Positions 51,401 through 62,352 of a DNA stretch of 64,000 nucleotides are shown here, in pieces. Made by a program: the position numbers and the translations under genes. Source of the stretch: Carnegiea gigantea (Eukaryota; Streptophyta; Magnoliopsida; Caryophyllales; Cactaceae); assembly GCA_029747015.1 (NCBI GenBank), contig JAKOGI010000001.1, positions 2,189,001-2,253,000 of the forward strand, given 5' to 3'. Within the stretch, counting starts at the first letter, position 1. The number at the start of each line of letters is the position of its first letter. Below the pieces are notes generated by a model that did not search any database, was not told the DNA's origin, and worked only from the letters and a program-made list of their open reading frames with translations.

Positions 51401-51874
51401 CGCAATACGATTACCAGTGACCTTCATTAAAGGATTGCCAACATCCTAACCCAAAACCCATATCAATAAATCATAAAGTGGGTACTAAAATCAGCGTAAA
51501 ATAACCTTGGTAGCCAAAACAAGGCGATGTCTGGGAATTCTTCGATGTCTAATCCAACGACCCAAGTACTCCTCGCTTCTTCCCTGAGTCTCCGCTCGCT
51601 GAGGCACCGGGTACATTTCAGCAGAGTCGAAGAAGTTGATGCCGGAATTGAATGCTTTATCGAGAAGTTGATACGATTCCGACAGCGAGTTTTGCTCGCC
51701 GAAAGTCATCGTTCCTATGCAAAATTGCTCAGATTACATCAATTGATGGAACCCTAGAATGAAGGAAAGTAGAGAAATATGATTGAGAAATTGGGGAAAG
51801 TAATGAATACCTAAGCATAATTTTGAGACAGTGAGATTAGGAGAGAGATTGAATAGAGGAACTGTCGCTGCCAT
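46514..51874 (-). CDS. Tas-like aldo/keto reductase
   Basis: Eleven exons join in frame to 359 residues: 51874-51811, 51714-51506, 50896-50808, 50589-50533, 50389-50281, 50194-50093, 49833-49769, 49299-49196, 49109-49045, 48582-48528, 46674-46514. It resembles bacterial Tas along its whole length (GTMTFGEQNSL, FDSAEMYPVP, ETQGRSEEYLG, DYIDLYQIHWPDRY, GKIRYIGLSNET, LLAYSPLAMGILSGKY). The aldo/keto reductase tetrad is present: D51, Y56, K91, H136. Such enzymes form a TIM barrel and reduce carbonyls with NADPH; the substrate is unknown. The start MAATVPLF is chosen because an upstream in-frame extension would run through a tRNA-like sequence. No clear transit peptide is visible. All introns are GT-AG; intron 10 (1.85 kb) carries a transposon and a (TA)n tract. 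Confidence 0.93.
46957..47392. mobile_element. Nonautonomous relative of the BSL1-intron hAT (436 bp)
   Basis: The left end CTTAGTTTAAAAGGC and inverted right end CTTAATTTTAAAAGATG resemble the hAT at 25291 (CTTAGTTTGAAAAGGC). Subterminal GAGGCGCACTGAGGCGC-type motifs are shared. The flanks attccaac (46949-46956) and attccagc (47393-47400) form an 8 bp duplication with one mismatch. No transposase is encoded. It lies in intron 10 of the reductase. Confidence 0.82.
47674..47702. repeat. (TC)n microsatellite
   Basis: Uninterrupted dinucleotide run within intron 10 of the reductase. Confidence 0.9.
48393..48435. repeat. (TA)n microsatellite
   Basis: Pure TA repeat of about 43 bp, close to exon 10 of the reductase. 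Confidence 0.95.
50974..51164. mobile_element. MITE in reductase intron 2
   Basis: The ends gtaatgtttggttggatg and, inverted, gtagtgtttggtttaatg are terminal inverted repeats; inner arms ttgtaatta/taattacaa also pair. No coding content. The insertion type is not decided because the flanking duplication is unclear. Confidence 0.55.
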
Positions 51875-51994
51875 CTTCTTGCTCAATTCATGGAATGCCC
51901 TACCTGCTAATTTCCAGACTTCGCGGGAATTTGCAGTATCCGTTATTTGTCGTGACTTGGGGGAAAAAAAAAAATAAAAACGAAAGTGCGCAAA

Positions 51995-52068
51995 TGGAGA
52001 TGCAGGGGGTTCGAACCCGGTACCTCTCGCATGCAAAGCAAGCGCTCTGCCATTCGAGCTGTATCCCC
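51995..52068 (-). tRNA. tRNA-Ala (TGC)-like gene, possibly a pseudogene
   Basis: Read on the minus strand it starts GGGGATACAGCTCGAATGGC, has the anticodon loop TTTGCAT (anticodon TGC), a perfect B box GGTTCGAACC and ends CATCTCC plus discriminator A. D and anticodon arms pair well. Compared with a standard tRNA-Ala it is one base longer (74), with a bulge or mismatch in the T stem and an A-C mismatch at acceptor pair 7. A T-rich stretch about 17 bases downstream could end Pol III transcription. It lies 121 bp upstream of the reductase ATG on the same strand. Confidence 0.6.
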
Positions 52069-53380
52069 ACGCTATCCACGGAATCTTAAAAACAAACCTA
52101 TTTCTGAAAATATTGGCCATTTATCCCTCATGATTTATCAGATTATCTTTGACATTGTTGAGAAGAAAACAGGGTAATAATTTTAAATTAGATATAAAAA
52201 AAAGACATATGATACACACTGAAATAATGAATAGTTCTACTAGTATATATATACCTCTCGATGACATTAGATTTCATAAGAAATGGATTAAATAGCTTCA
52301 TGAATACATCACATCCATTTCATTCTCATTATTTATCGATAACGAAATACATATCATATCAAAAAATGAAGAAAATGAATCCATGGATTTATAAAATCAA
52401 GAGATAGATGGTTGTTCTCTTGCTAGATCTATTTGGTATTTTTATGGATGCTCTAATTAACTTAATCATCAGAAAGAGATTATCAAGCATTGAAAAAGAT
52501 TACAAATGTGGTGGTGGAATGAAAATATGTGTTGTGAACGTTAATCTTCTTACCTATAAAGTCAATCAAGCTCGTGAAATAGTTTCAAGATGTAACGGAT
52601 AAATTTTGCTCACAATTTGGACAATTTATTAGCTCAGTGTTTGCTCATATTTTTTAAGAAATATCTATAGTTCTTAGCAATAACTTGCACAAGCTCATAT
52701 TTTTTGGAAATTTTATATAGTTCTTAGCAATAACTTGCACGATTTACAAACTTGATTCACTCTTATAAATGAAACCTAATTTTCACGTTAATGACTCATA
52801 TATCTATTTGCTTTTTTCCCTTGAAAAAGAGTGAAATACATGCAGACTCATGCAGTTCTTTTTAAAAGAGTTTTACCTAAGATTATCATATATTAAAATA
52901 GACAAGAAAAAAAAACTAATACTTCCATTAAATAATGCAATAAGTAATGTGACTCATTCGAGCTACCCAATCCACCGGACCACTGTTTCAGTAGAAAATC
53001 TAATGAATTTGAGTGCTTGTACACCTTTCCATAAAGATGTTGATATCCTTAAGAATATTACTAATTTTCGATGTGGGATGCGACGTTGGGTATTGCCCAT
53101 AACTTTTATTACTTCTTACAGCCCCAGTAGCAACTAGCAACGTCATTGCTTATGCCGCATAATTGAAGTGTCCTAAAGTTCACGTGCCTGTTTGATTGAA
53201 TCCACCAGGCGTATTGAATTGCCCTAAAATTTGATTTCTAAGATATTTTCCAATGCATACTGATGATCCTAATTTGAAATATTATTTTTCATTAAGCAAT
53301 CTAAGTTACGTTCACTTATTGAATGAATTCAATGATACCAAGTAACTAAACAACTCCTACGGTCCTAGAGAATATATATA
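52069..53380. other. AT-rich region upstream of the reductase, no gene seen
   Basis: It contains a roughly 50 bp direct duplication at 52643-52742 (gctcatattttttnng ... cttagcaataacttgcac). No coding similarity was recognised. Confidence 0.6.
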
Positions 53381-53590
53381 GTGTCTGTTCTTTTCGTTGG
53401 AAAATATTGGAAGGTAAATGAATGAAGTTGATTAAGATTGATGGAAGTGGGTTAAAATAGATTAAAATGAGTATTTTTGATTGAAGTGAGTTGAAGTAGG
53501 TTGGAATGGGTTGAAGTTGATTAAAGTGGGTTGAAATTGATCGAATTTTTTTTTATATGATAGGTAGAAGTTGGTTAAAATAGTGAGAAG

Positions 53591-53791
53591 TGTTACAGGA
53601 CAATTTGACATATATATGTGTTCTATATTATGTAGACCTCTTGTATTACTTGATTAGCAAGCTAGGGTTAGCATTAACAAGCTAGTGATCCTCTATGTAT
53701 AAAAACGATGTAACTCCACGGCAAAGAGAGACGATTGAGCACACACATAATTCGAAGCTCTTTTTCAATTCTTTCACTCTAAAATTCTTCA
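53591..53791 (+). repeat. Copia 5' LTR
   Basis: Starts tgttacaggacaatttgaca and ends ctaaaattcttca; 201 bp. It differs from the 3' LTR by three transitions. A tataaaa box lies at about 53698. Confidence 0.95.
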
Positions 53792-53803
53792 TGGTATCAG
53801 AGC
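53792..53803 (+). other. Primer binding site (initiator tRNA-Met)
   Basis: TGGTATCAGAGC directly follows the 5' LTR and is complementary to the 3' end of plant initiator tRNA-Met, the usual copia primer. Confidence 0.92.
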
Positions 53804-53893
53804 GGTTCGATCTAACCTAAAAAACGAAACCCTCAAACTAGTCACTCCCCATCACTCACCTACAAGAACCGAAACCCCAAAACAAGTCACGGC

Positions 53894-56800
53894 ATGGGGA
53901 AAGATGAAGCCTTCATCATCACACCTCACTCACCATACTACCTATCTCCCTCAGATTCACCAGGAGCTCTTATCACAGCTATCAGGTTTGACGGCAAAAA
54001 TTATGACCTTTGAGAGCAAGCTGTAAAAACAGCTTTGAGAGCTAAAAACAAGCTCAGTGTCATCGATGGAACGATAACCAAGCCTGATGTAACTGGAGGG
54101 GGCGAGAGTATGGCCATGGCTAACGTTTGGGAGATGGTCAATTCTATGATAACATCCTGGATAATGAACGTAATTGATCCTAAACTCCACCCCAGCGTAG
54201 CTTATGCCAACTCAGCCTATGCTATGTGGGAGAATATTAGGAAACGATATTCCGTTCCTAACATACCGAGAATACACAAACTAAAAGCTGAAATTGCATC
54301 ATGCAAACAAGGCAATATGGACGTAGTTGAGTTCTTATCTAAGCTTATGAGCCTCTGGAACGAACTCAGCAATTACGTTCATGTACCCAAATGCAAGCGC
54401 GGCGCAGCCGAAAAGATCCTCCAGTTGGCAGAACATGACAAAGTCCATCAATTTCAGATGGGCTTGGATGACGAAGCTTTTTCTACTATTCGTAGTCAGA
54501 TTTTGGCACTCGACAAGTTGCCTACCATTGACAAAGTCTTCAATATGGTGCAACAAGAAGAAGCACACAAGAAAGGGATGTTGACACGTGATGGAGCCGC
54601 CACCGTTCATGATGCTGCCGGAGTTTTTGTCGTGAGTCACAACCGAACAACCCACCGGAACGGAGACAAACCCACTTGCCGGCATTGCGGTAAATATGGC
54701 CATGATGAAACCGGTTGCTTTGAATTAATCGGCTACCCCCTGACTGGAGTTCTCGGGGTGGTTGAGGTGGACGCGGCTGCAGAGGGAGAGATGGCAGAGG
54801 TGGTGGTCGTGCAGCTGCAGGGCGAGGACGTGGAGCGTCGCGAAAGGTTGCCAACATGGTCAACCAAGAAACGAGAGATACCGAGGACGCCGGTCACATT
54901 CCTCGAATCAAGGGCAGCAACTCCAACTTTACACCAGAACAAGTATAGAAAATCCTGAGTTTAATTGAGCCCTCTAACTCGGTTCATGAAAGGTTATCAG
55001 GTAATGTTTTATGGCTTCTCGACAATGGCGTGTCATGCCACATGACTGCAAACTTAGACATGCTTCAGGAAGTACGCGACGTATTGCCCATTGAAGTTGA
55101 ACTACCCAATGGCGCATATACTATGGCTACAAAAAGGGGGTTTGCTTATTTGGATTCCAATATTACTCTAAAGGATGTACTTTATGTGCCTCAATTAAAC
55201 TGCAATCTTATATCTATGAGACAACTGATTGAAGATTTATCATGTACTGTCACATTCACTAATAAACGTTGTGTGATACAAAACCCTACCTCCAGGAGCC
55301 CGATTGGAGTGGGTGAGCCGAAAAGAGGGACTTATTATTTCAAGGACAAATCTACGGCAGCAATTCAAGTCAACAAGGTCTCTTCGTATGAGCTCTGGCA
55401 TCAACGATTGGGACATCTATCTAGACAGGCATTATCTAAACTATCCCCTAGTATTAGTAACACCTTTAGTAGTCATAAAGAGGATTTATGTGATGTATGT
55501 CTACGTGCAAAGCAAACACGGTCATCTTTTCCATTTAGTGAACATACTGCAATAAATAAATTTGATTTGATTCATATTGACATTTGGAGGGCATACCATG
55601 TTAAAGCCTTGTGTGGTGCCCAATATTTTTTGACTATTATTGATGATACTAGTAGAGGAGTTTGGATATATTTAATGAATGACAAAAGTGAAGCATCCCA
55701 ACTTATCCAAAATTTTTTCCGTATGATAAATATCCAGTTTGGTGTCAAGATTAAGACTATTAGGAGTGACAATGGTCGTGAGTTTACATCAGGGGTTATG
55801 CAAAAATTTTATACTGATAATGGGATTGTTCACCAACGAAGTTGTATTGATACTCCCCAACAGAATGGAAGAGTAGAGAGGAAACATCGTCATATTTTGA
55901 ATGTGGCACTGGCACTACGGTTTTAAGCTAATCTTCCTATTGAGTTTTGGGGAGAATGTGTGCTAACCGCCGCCTATCTGATTAATAGGACACCTTCCAC
56001 CATTCTTCAAGGGAAGACTCCCTATGAGGTCTTGTTCGGTACAAAGCCTATATATGATCACATTAAAATTTTTGGGTGTTTATGCTATACACATAACCTA
56101 CCAAGACACAAGGACAAATTTGGGCCTAGAAGTCGCAAATGTGTTTTTATTGGCTATCCATGTGGGCAAAAGGGGTGGCGTGTGTATGATGTTGAAACCG
56201 GTGATATTTTCGTCAGTCGAGATGTCATCTTTTGTGAACAAATATTTCCTTTTACAAAGCACCGAGATACTTCCAGTATGCCTACTTGTGAGGATACAAC
56301 CAACCCACCTGCTTTCGGGATGTGGAATTTCATTGATGAACATCCAGCCGGGTTTGCTTCTCTTGGACCGAATCATATAGACAGGAGTGGGGAGCTTCAC
56401 GGATCCTCTCACACACTGCAGTCTGGAAGGATGCCTAGCAGGCTCACAAAAAGGGGGAGTCCATTTGCTGAGCAATGCTCTGATCCAATCGCGCAGGCCC
56501 AGGTTCCACCCCCTTCATTGGATCAGAATTCAGCCACTCCCTCAGGCCCAGTCGTCTTGGATACCTCCGCAACTCAGTCAAGCCCAGTGGCATCCACCGG
56601 CCCAGCTACACCTGATGACATATCTGGGCCAGTTACACTCTCAGACCCAGCCGAAACGCATGGGCCGGTCTCACCTGAGACCACGCCTTCCCATCAAGCA
56701 CCTGGCCCAACCACCGAAGCCGACGGCCCAAGATAGAACAAGCTTCCCATAAAGAAGCCTAGTCATCTCACCGACTATGTTTGCTACTCGGTCCGGTCCA

Positions 56801-58469
56801 AGAACCCCTCTTCACCGGCACCACCACTTTCAACGGTATCCTCAGGTAACCCGTATCCCATCGTTAATTATGTTACATGTGATTGTTTTTCTCCTGCTCA
56901 TAAAGCATATATTGCTGCTATAACCAAAGTGATGGAGCCGAGGTACTTTCATGAGGCAGTTAAAGATTCCCGATGGAGAGAAGCAATGAAGAAAGAAATT
57001 GAGACCCTTGAATTAAACCAAACTTGGACCATTGTCAACTTGCCTCCCAGCAAGAAACCCATAAATTGCAAATGGGTGTACAAGGTTAAATACAAGTCAG
57101 ATGGAAGTATCGAATGTTATAAGGCCCGTTTGGTTATTCGAGGAGATCAGCAGATCGAAGGATCTGATTATGGGGAGACGTTTGCTCCCGTGGCAAAAAT
57201 GATAACTGTGCGATGTTTTCTTGCTGATGCAGTTGCCAGAGGATGGCCTTTACATCAGATGGATGTTCACAACGCGTTCCTGCATGGGGATTTGGATGAA
57301 GAAGTCTACATGACCATCCCTCCTGGATTCCGGACCAAGGATCTTTCAACGTCTGCCGGTTGCACAAATCACTCTATGGGTTGAAACAAGTACCTCGCCA
57401 GTGGTTTGCAAAATTATCATCCACATTGACCGAATATGAATTTGTACGCTTTTATGCAGATTATTCATTATTTACCTACAAGAAAGGCTCTATCTTCATG
57501 GCCCTTCTTGTCTATGTAGACGATCTTGTGCTTATGGGCAACAATGATGAAGCTTGCAGCAACTTTAAAAGATATCTTGATGCCTGCTTCCGCATTAAAG
57601 ATCTCGTCCCTCTTAAATACTTCCTGGGTAGTGAGGTTGCTAGAAAAGCACAGGGGGTGTTTCTGAATCAACAGAAGTATGCTCTAGAGCTTATAGATGA
57701 ATGTGGACTTCTTGGGTCCAAACCTACTGATTTTCCAATGGAGACAAACCATAAACTTGCACTGAGTACCAGCAAGCCCCTGTGTAATGCCGAGCAATAT
57801 CGACGACTTATTGGTAAGCTGATTTATCTCACTATTACACGGCCCGAAATAGCATATGCCGTCCATATTCTCTCTCAATTCATGCAAGTACCTAAGGCCG
57901 CCCATCTAGAAGCAGCTACACGTGTCCTAAGGTACCTCAAAGGGTCTGCAGGCAGAGGGTTGTTGTTAAGCACTCATTGTGATCTTCAACTGTATGCGTA
58001 TTGTGACTTGGATTGGGGGGCATGTCCTCTTACTCGCAGATCCCTCACTGGATATTTTGTCACCCTCGGCAGCTCTCCTATTTCCTGGAAGTCCAAGAAA
58101 CAAAGAATTGTGTCTCGATCCTCAGCTGAAGCCGAGTATCGTGCTATGGCCACTGTCACTAGTGAATTAATTTGGCTCAAATCATTACTAGGTTCTCTTG
58201 GCGTGTTTCTAAAGGATCCCATACCACTATATTGTGACAATCAAGCCGCCCTCCATATTGCCCGCAACCCAGTTTTTCATGAACGTACCAAGCACATTGA
58301 AATTGACTGCCACTTTGTACGAGACCGGATCCTCTCTGGAGAATTACTACCCCGTTATTTACCATCCCAATATCAACGGGCGGACATATTCACCAAAACC
58401 CTTGACAGACAGCAGTTTCAGTTTTTACTAGGCAAGTTGGGAATGATCAATCCGCATGCTCCAACTTGA
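53894..58469 (+). pseudogene. Copia gag-pol reading frame with stops and frameshifts
   Basis: Gag starts at 53894, contains the UBN2-type capsid region (about 54130-54560) and a zinc knuckle CRHCGKYGHDETGC at about 54676. The protease motif near 55015 reads LDNG instead of LD(T/S)G. Integrase shows HQRLGH...CDVC (about 55397-55500) and the DDE core to about 55900. Reverse transcriptase runs from about 56970, with YVDD at about 57514; RNase H (YCDLDWGACPLTRRSLTGY) is near 57995, ending at 58469. In-frame stops lie at 54011, 54763, 54946, 55924 and 56734, and single-base frameshifts near 54737 and 57347. No functional polyprotein can be made. Confidence 0.92.
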
Positions 58470-58476
58470 GGGGGAG
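58467..58476 (+). other. Polypurine tract
   Basis: ttgagggggag stands immediately before the 3' LTR, as needed for plus-strand priming. Confidence 0.85.
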
Positions 58477-58677
58477 TGTTACAGGACAATTTGACATATA
58501 TATGTGTTCTATATTATGTAGACCTCTTGTATTACTTGATTAGCAAGCTAGGGTTAGCATTAACAAGCTAGTGATCCTCTATGTATAAAAATGATGTAAC
58601 TCCACGGCAAAGAGAGACGATTGAGCACACACATAATTCGAAGCTCCTTTTTAATTCTTTCACTCTAAAATTCTTCA
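58477..58677 (+). repeat. Copia 3' LTR
   Basis: 201 bp, same ends as the 5' LTR; 198 of 201 positions are identical by eye. Confidence 0.95.
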
Positions 58678-60149
58678 AGAAGTGAGTTGAAGTTGGTTAA
58701 AGTGAATTAAAGTGAGTTAAAGTGAGTATTTTTTTATTGAAGTTGGTGGAGTGGATTAAAGTGGGTTGAAATTGATTGAGATTGATAAATTAAAATTTAC
58801 CAACGAAAAGAACAGAGCGCCACAGTAATTTGCCTCATCTTTTTTTCTCTCCCTTTTTTCAATATTTTGTGTACTTTATCCTATCTGACAAGGTCTAGAC
58901 AAATATATAAAGTTAAGATATCACTGCAACTTACTTTAATCTAGCAGTCAGGACAACTAAACTAATTTCACACGTAAAATTAAACTTCATCACTTCAATA
59001 TAACATTCTTTTTTTCAAAAAAAAAAAAACCCCAGATTTGGCCATTTCAATTAACTTTTGAGTGTTAGATACAGCAAATCTGCAAATGTCACTGTGGCAA
59101 AATTGCATTGCTCAGTAGCCATGACAACCTTTTGTCTCGTTTCTTCCATTCCATCCCTAACTTCACCCACCAAGAAATAATTTAAATAGAGAGATGAAAG
59201 GGGAGGACTGAGGAGACATGTGAAGTTGGTTATCTATCCACTTCTTTATAAAGAAAATTAAACTGACATTAATTATTGTTTGGATCAACTAAACCATATA
59301 TATTTTGTCCAACTGATTAGTTATAAGTAGTACTGGGCAGATGATGAGTTGTTCATGTTCAATGTTCTACGCAACTACTGTAATCTTTTTAAATATTATT
59401 GTATGTATATAAAAAAATGTCTTGTTATCTGTGTTAGTCCCCTGGCAGTTGTCTGCAATGGGTGGTTCTTCTATGGCCACCTCAACCCCTTTGTTTTTGT
59501 CATGTTAACCACTGCCAACCTTGTCGACACATTATCCGCAAGTTAACTGCCTACTGTCTTTTTCTAGCTCCTCCGTTGACATTTACCTTTGACCAACTCC
59601 CATGAAATTGAATAATTAAGGATGCACTGATCATGTAATTTAAGATTAAATACTATATTAATAGTATAATAATACTTATATTTTTTGGTACAAACAAACC
59701 CTAATCTTTGATTTAGATAGTAACCTATACTTTTCCATTGAAATAGGTCTATTTGAATCAAATGTAACAAGGGTTTTATATTATTGCATGTAGTGAAGTT
59801 TTAAGCTATGAGCCTTTTATGCCATGCACATGCAAAACGTTTGATAATTCAAGTTAACCTACTTTCAAAATTAAAGTCTTATGAATGTACGTAATTTATT
59901 TGCCCTTTCTTTAAATTATATTTATTTTTAAAATTTAAAGTAATGATAAGTATTAAATTCGAGAAAAGGAGGATGAAAAAGTTTAGAAAATAATCTAAAT
60001 ATGAATTTAAAAAAATCAAAGAGAAACATAGATAAATAGAAAAATTAAAAGTGTAAAAATATAGTCTGAATATTGAAGAGATGCATGTTAAGTAGAAAAA
60101 TGAGTGAAAATTGAAAAGACATAAAAAAAAGACTGTTAAATAACAAAAA

Positions 60150-60497
60150 ATGTTGAAACAAGTAACCATGCATCTTGGGCCATTACTGAGAGATTGGCAG
60201 GGACGACTCATCCAGGCAGGTATCAAATTTATGTACAAGACACCTATTCTTGTATCAAAAGCCATGATTATGCGTGATGGTGTTCAGGTTGCGTTACAAG
60301 CTGGATCTACGCACTATCAAATTGTGGATGATAATTACGTAGTTGTTCAAGTGGTCCTGGTTATCATGCATATTCCTTAGCGAATTCAAAAGTTGGTATT
60401 TGATATTCGAGCAATGCTTTCATAGTACATGTACAGCTCAGTTAAATATATTTTTCGTAAAGGTAACATAACAGCTGATTGGATAGTAAAGCTAAGA
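60150..60497 (+). pseudogene. RNase H-like (RVT_3 type) retroelement remnant
   Basis: Translation shows RDWQGRLIQAG, then MRDGVQVALQAGSTHYQI and DDNYVVVQV, followed after a frame change by FDIRAMLS and SVKYIFRKGNITADWI. This is the order of the RNase H-like domain found at the end of plant LINE polyproteins and in dispersed plant pseudogenes. Only this domain remains. Confidence 0.7.
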
Positions 60498-61193
60498 TGT
60501 TTAATTAGGTCTACAGCTACCTTCTTTTTATCCCCTTCTCCATAATTCACACGTATTATTACCAATGATCATTTAGGCAGAGCACTCAACGGAATCGTAG
60601 AGTTATTTAACGTTTACTTTTACTTACCTTTCCAAACAAAAAAAATGTATTTTGGGCGTTTTTGTGTTTTTGGCGATAACATAACTTTTAATTTTTTACC
60701 TTGACTGGCAAGCATGTACAACTAAATGTTAAAAAAAGAAAAGATACATTCGAATAAAGTTGTATTGCGATGATACGAATCTTATCTTGATTAAAGTATA
60801 ACAACATATATAGCTTGAGAAAAGGCTAACTAGGTAACAAGGAACCTTACGTAGTACGCGGACATGATGTAATTCTTACCACGCATTATAACATGCAATA
60901 ATGGACAAGATGCTATGCATGATTTCAATTTACCTTTGTCTAGCTTTCCCTTGCCTGACCACGTGAAAAACATGAAAATACAACTTTTCTTTCAATAATA
61001 TTCCACCAAAATAAGCATAAGGACTAAGAACATCTAGAGTAGGGCAAATTATTGTAGGGGATATGATTTATATATACTTTTTTGATAGAAAATATGATTT
61101 ATCTTTTAATATGAGACAAATTTCTAAATGATTCATTCTCATATTATTGAAATCACAAAATAAGAACTAACAAAACCATCTTCCCCTCCTCCA

Positions 61194-61196
<3 letters not shown>

Positions 61197-61257
<61 letters not shown>
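61197..61257. repeat. (TA)n microsatellite
   Basis: About 61 bp of pure TA repeat in the right flank. Confidence 0.97.
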
Positions 61258-61259
<2 letters not shown>

Positions 61260-62168
61260 AAGGCAATATACTCTACTCAACTTGAAAAAATTAACATATA
61301 TTTAAACATCCAAATCAGATAGTTCAAGTCCAATTTTGATTTGATTTTGAGTCAAATTCTACTTAAAGCAACGTCAATGCAAATTAGCTTGATTCTTTCT
61401 AACAAAATCTACTGTATTTGAAAAACAAGCTCACCGAACCGACCATCAATACATATACTTGAAGTTACTAAAGTAGGTAGCGAGCATGCTTTTCTTACTT
61501 TACTTAGCAAGGCTTATATCTTTATACCATGATCTAAAGAAAACTTGACCCAAATATATATAAATTAACCAAATTTTATCAAATTAAGTTACAATTATAC
61601 TTTTATAAACTCTAATAAATAACCTTTATGACCAGTGGATGAATGAGAATGAAAACATGCGTACGTAGATGTGGAAAAAGATGTATGAGGGTGGCAAGAA
61701 ACATGGGACTTCTACATTAGTCGTGGGATACATAGCCCACCGCCACCCTACAAAGACATAATCGACGGTTCAATTTACTCCACGAGCATTCGCACAACAG
61801 TGAGCTTTTCTCATAATGCCATCCTCCTCCCTCCTCCCCTCTTTTTTGTTCTTTCCCCCTTTCCCTCTCATACTTTTCTTTCTACACACCAGCCGTCATC
61901 ATCACTCACCACACATTGCATATAAACATATATTTCCTCTATCCTTTTTTTTTTTTTTTTGGTTTTTGAGGGAGGGGGGATTGGTATGTGCATGGCGTCA
62001 TGTTTCTATATTTCTACCGAACAATGACGGGCTTTTCCCTCAGAAGAAAAAACAAAATGGAGCGTTGAGATTTCAATTAGATTGCTGCTTCTAATTGAAC
62101 TTGAGATAATTTACCGTTATATAAGTCAAATAAACAAAATTTTCCTAACAAAGATCCATCTATACGTA

Positions 62169-62352
62169 GGATCTGTTCTTTTCGTGGATCAATTTTAAAA
62201 TAAATTTCAACCTACTTTAATCCACTTCTACTATTTCAACTAAGTTTAATTTATCACGTAAAAAAATTTAACTCATTTCAATTTACTTCAACCTATCTCA
62301 ATCTACTTCACTCTTTTATCCACCTCAATTTACCTATGAAAAGAACAGATCC
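62169..62352. mobile_element. Tourist-like MITE, inverted orientation and short
   Basis: Perfect ends GGATCTGTTCTTTTC / GAAAAGAACAGATCC flanked by gta and tta. The interior is the complement of the ggttgaagt-type motifs (cttcaacct, ctactttaatcc) of the other copies. Confidence 0.72.

Larger units (their letters stand above)
53591..58677 (+). mobile_element. Ty1/copia LTR retrotransposon (5.1 kb), defective
   Basis: Two 201 bp LTRs (TG...CA), a 5 bp duplication agaag on both sides (53586-53590, 58678-58682), a primer binding site for initiator tRNA-Met, a purine tract and copia-order coding remains (gag, protease, integrase, reverse transcriptase, RNase H) define a structurally complete element. 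The LTRs differ at only three positions. Confidence 0.96.
53381..58820. mobile_element. Tourist-like MITE copy split by the Copia element
   Basis: The left part (53381-53590) starts gtgtctgttcttttcgttgg and the right part (58683-58820) ends with the inverse ccaacgaaaagaacagagcg. Both show the ggttgaagt-type interior. Removing the Copia element and one agaag gives one MITE of about 350 bp. Confidence 0.75.

Noticed and set aside
51734..52120. Longer N-terminal extension of the reductase (upstream in-frame codons)
   Set aside because: The extension translates the tRNA-Ala-like sequence and lacks conservation; the Tas-like protein aligns from MAATVPLF.
61816..62094. Plus-strand ORF of 92 codons
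   Set aside because: Low-complexity Ser/Phe/Pro composition from pyrimidine runs; no homology or splice context.
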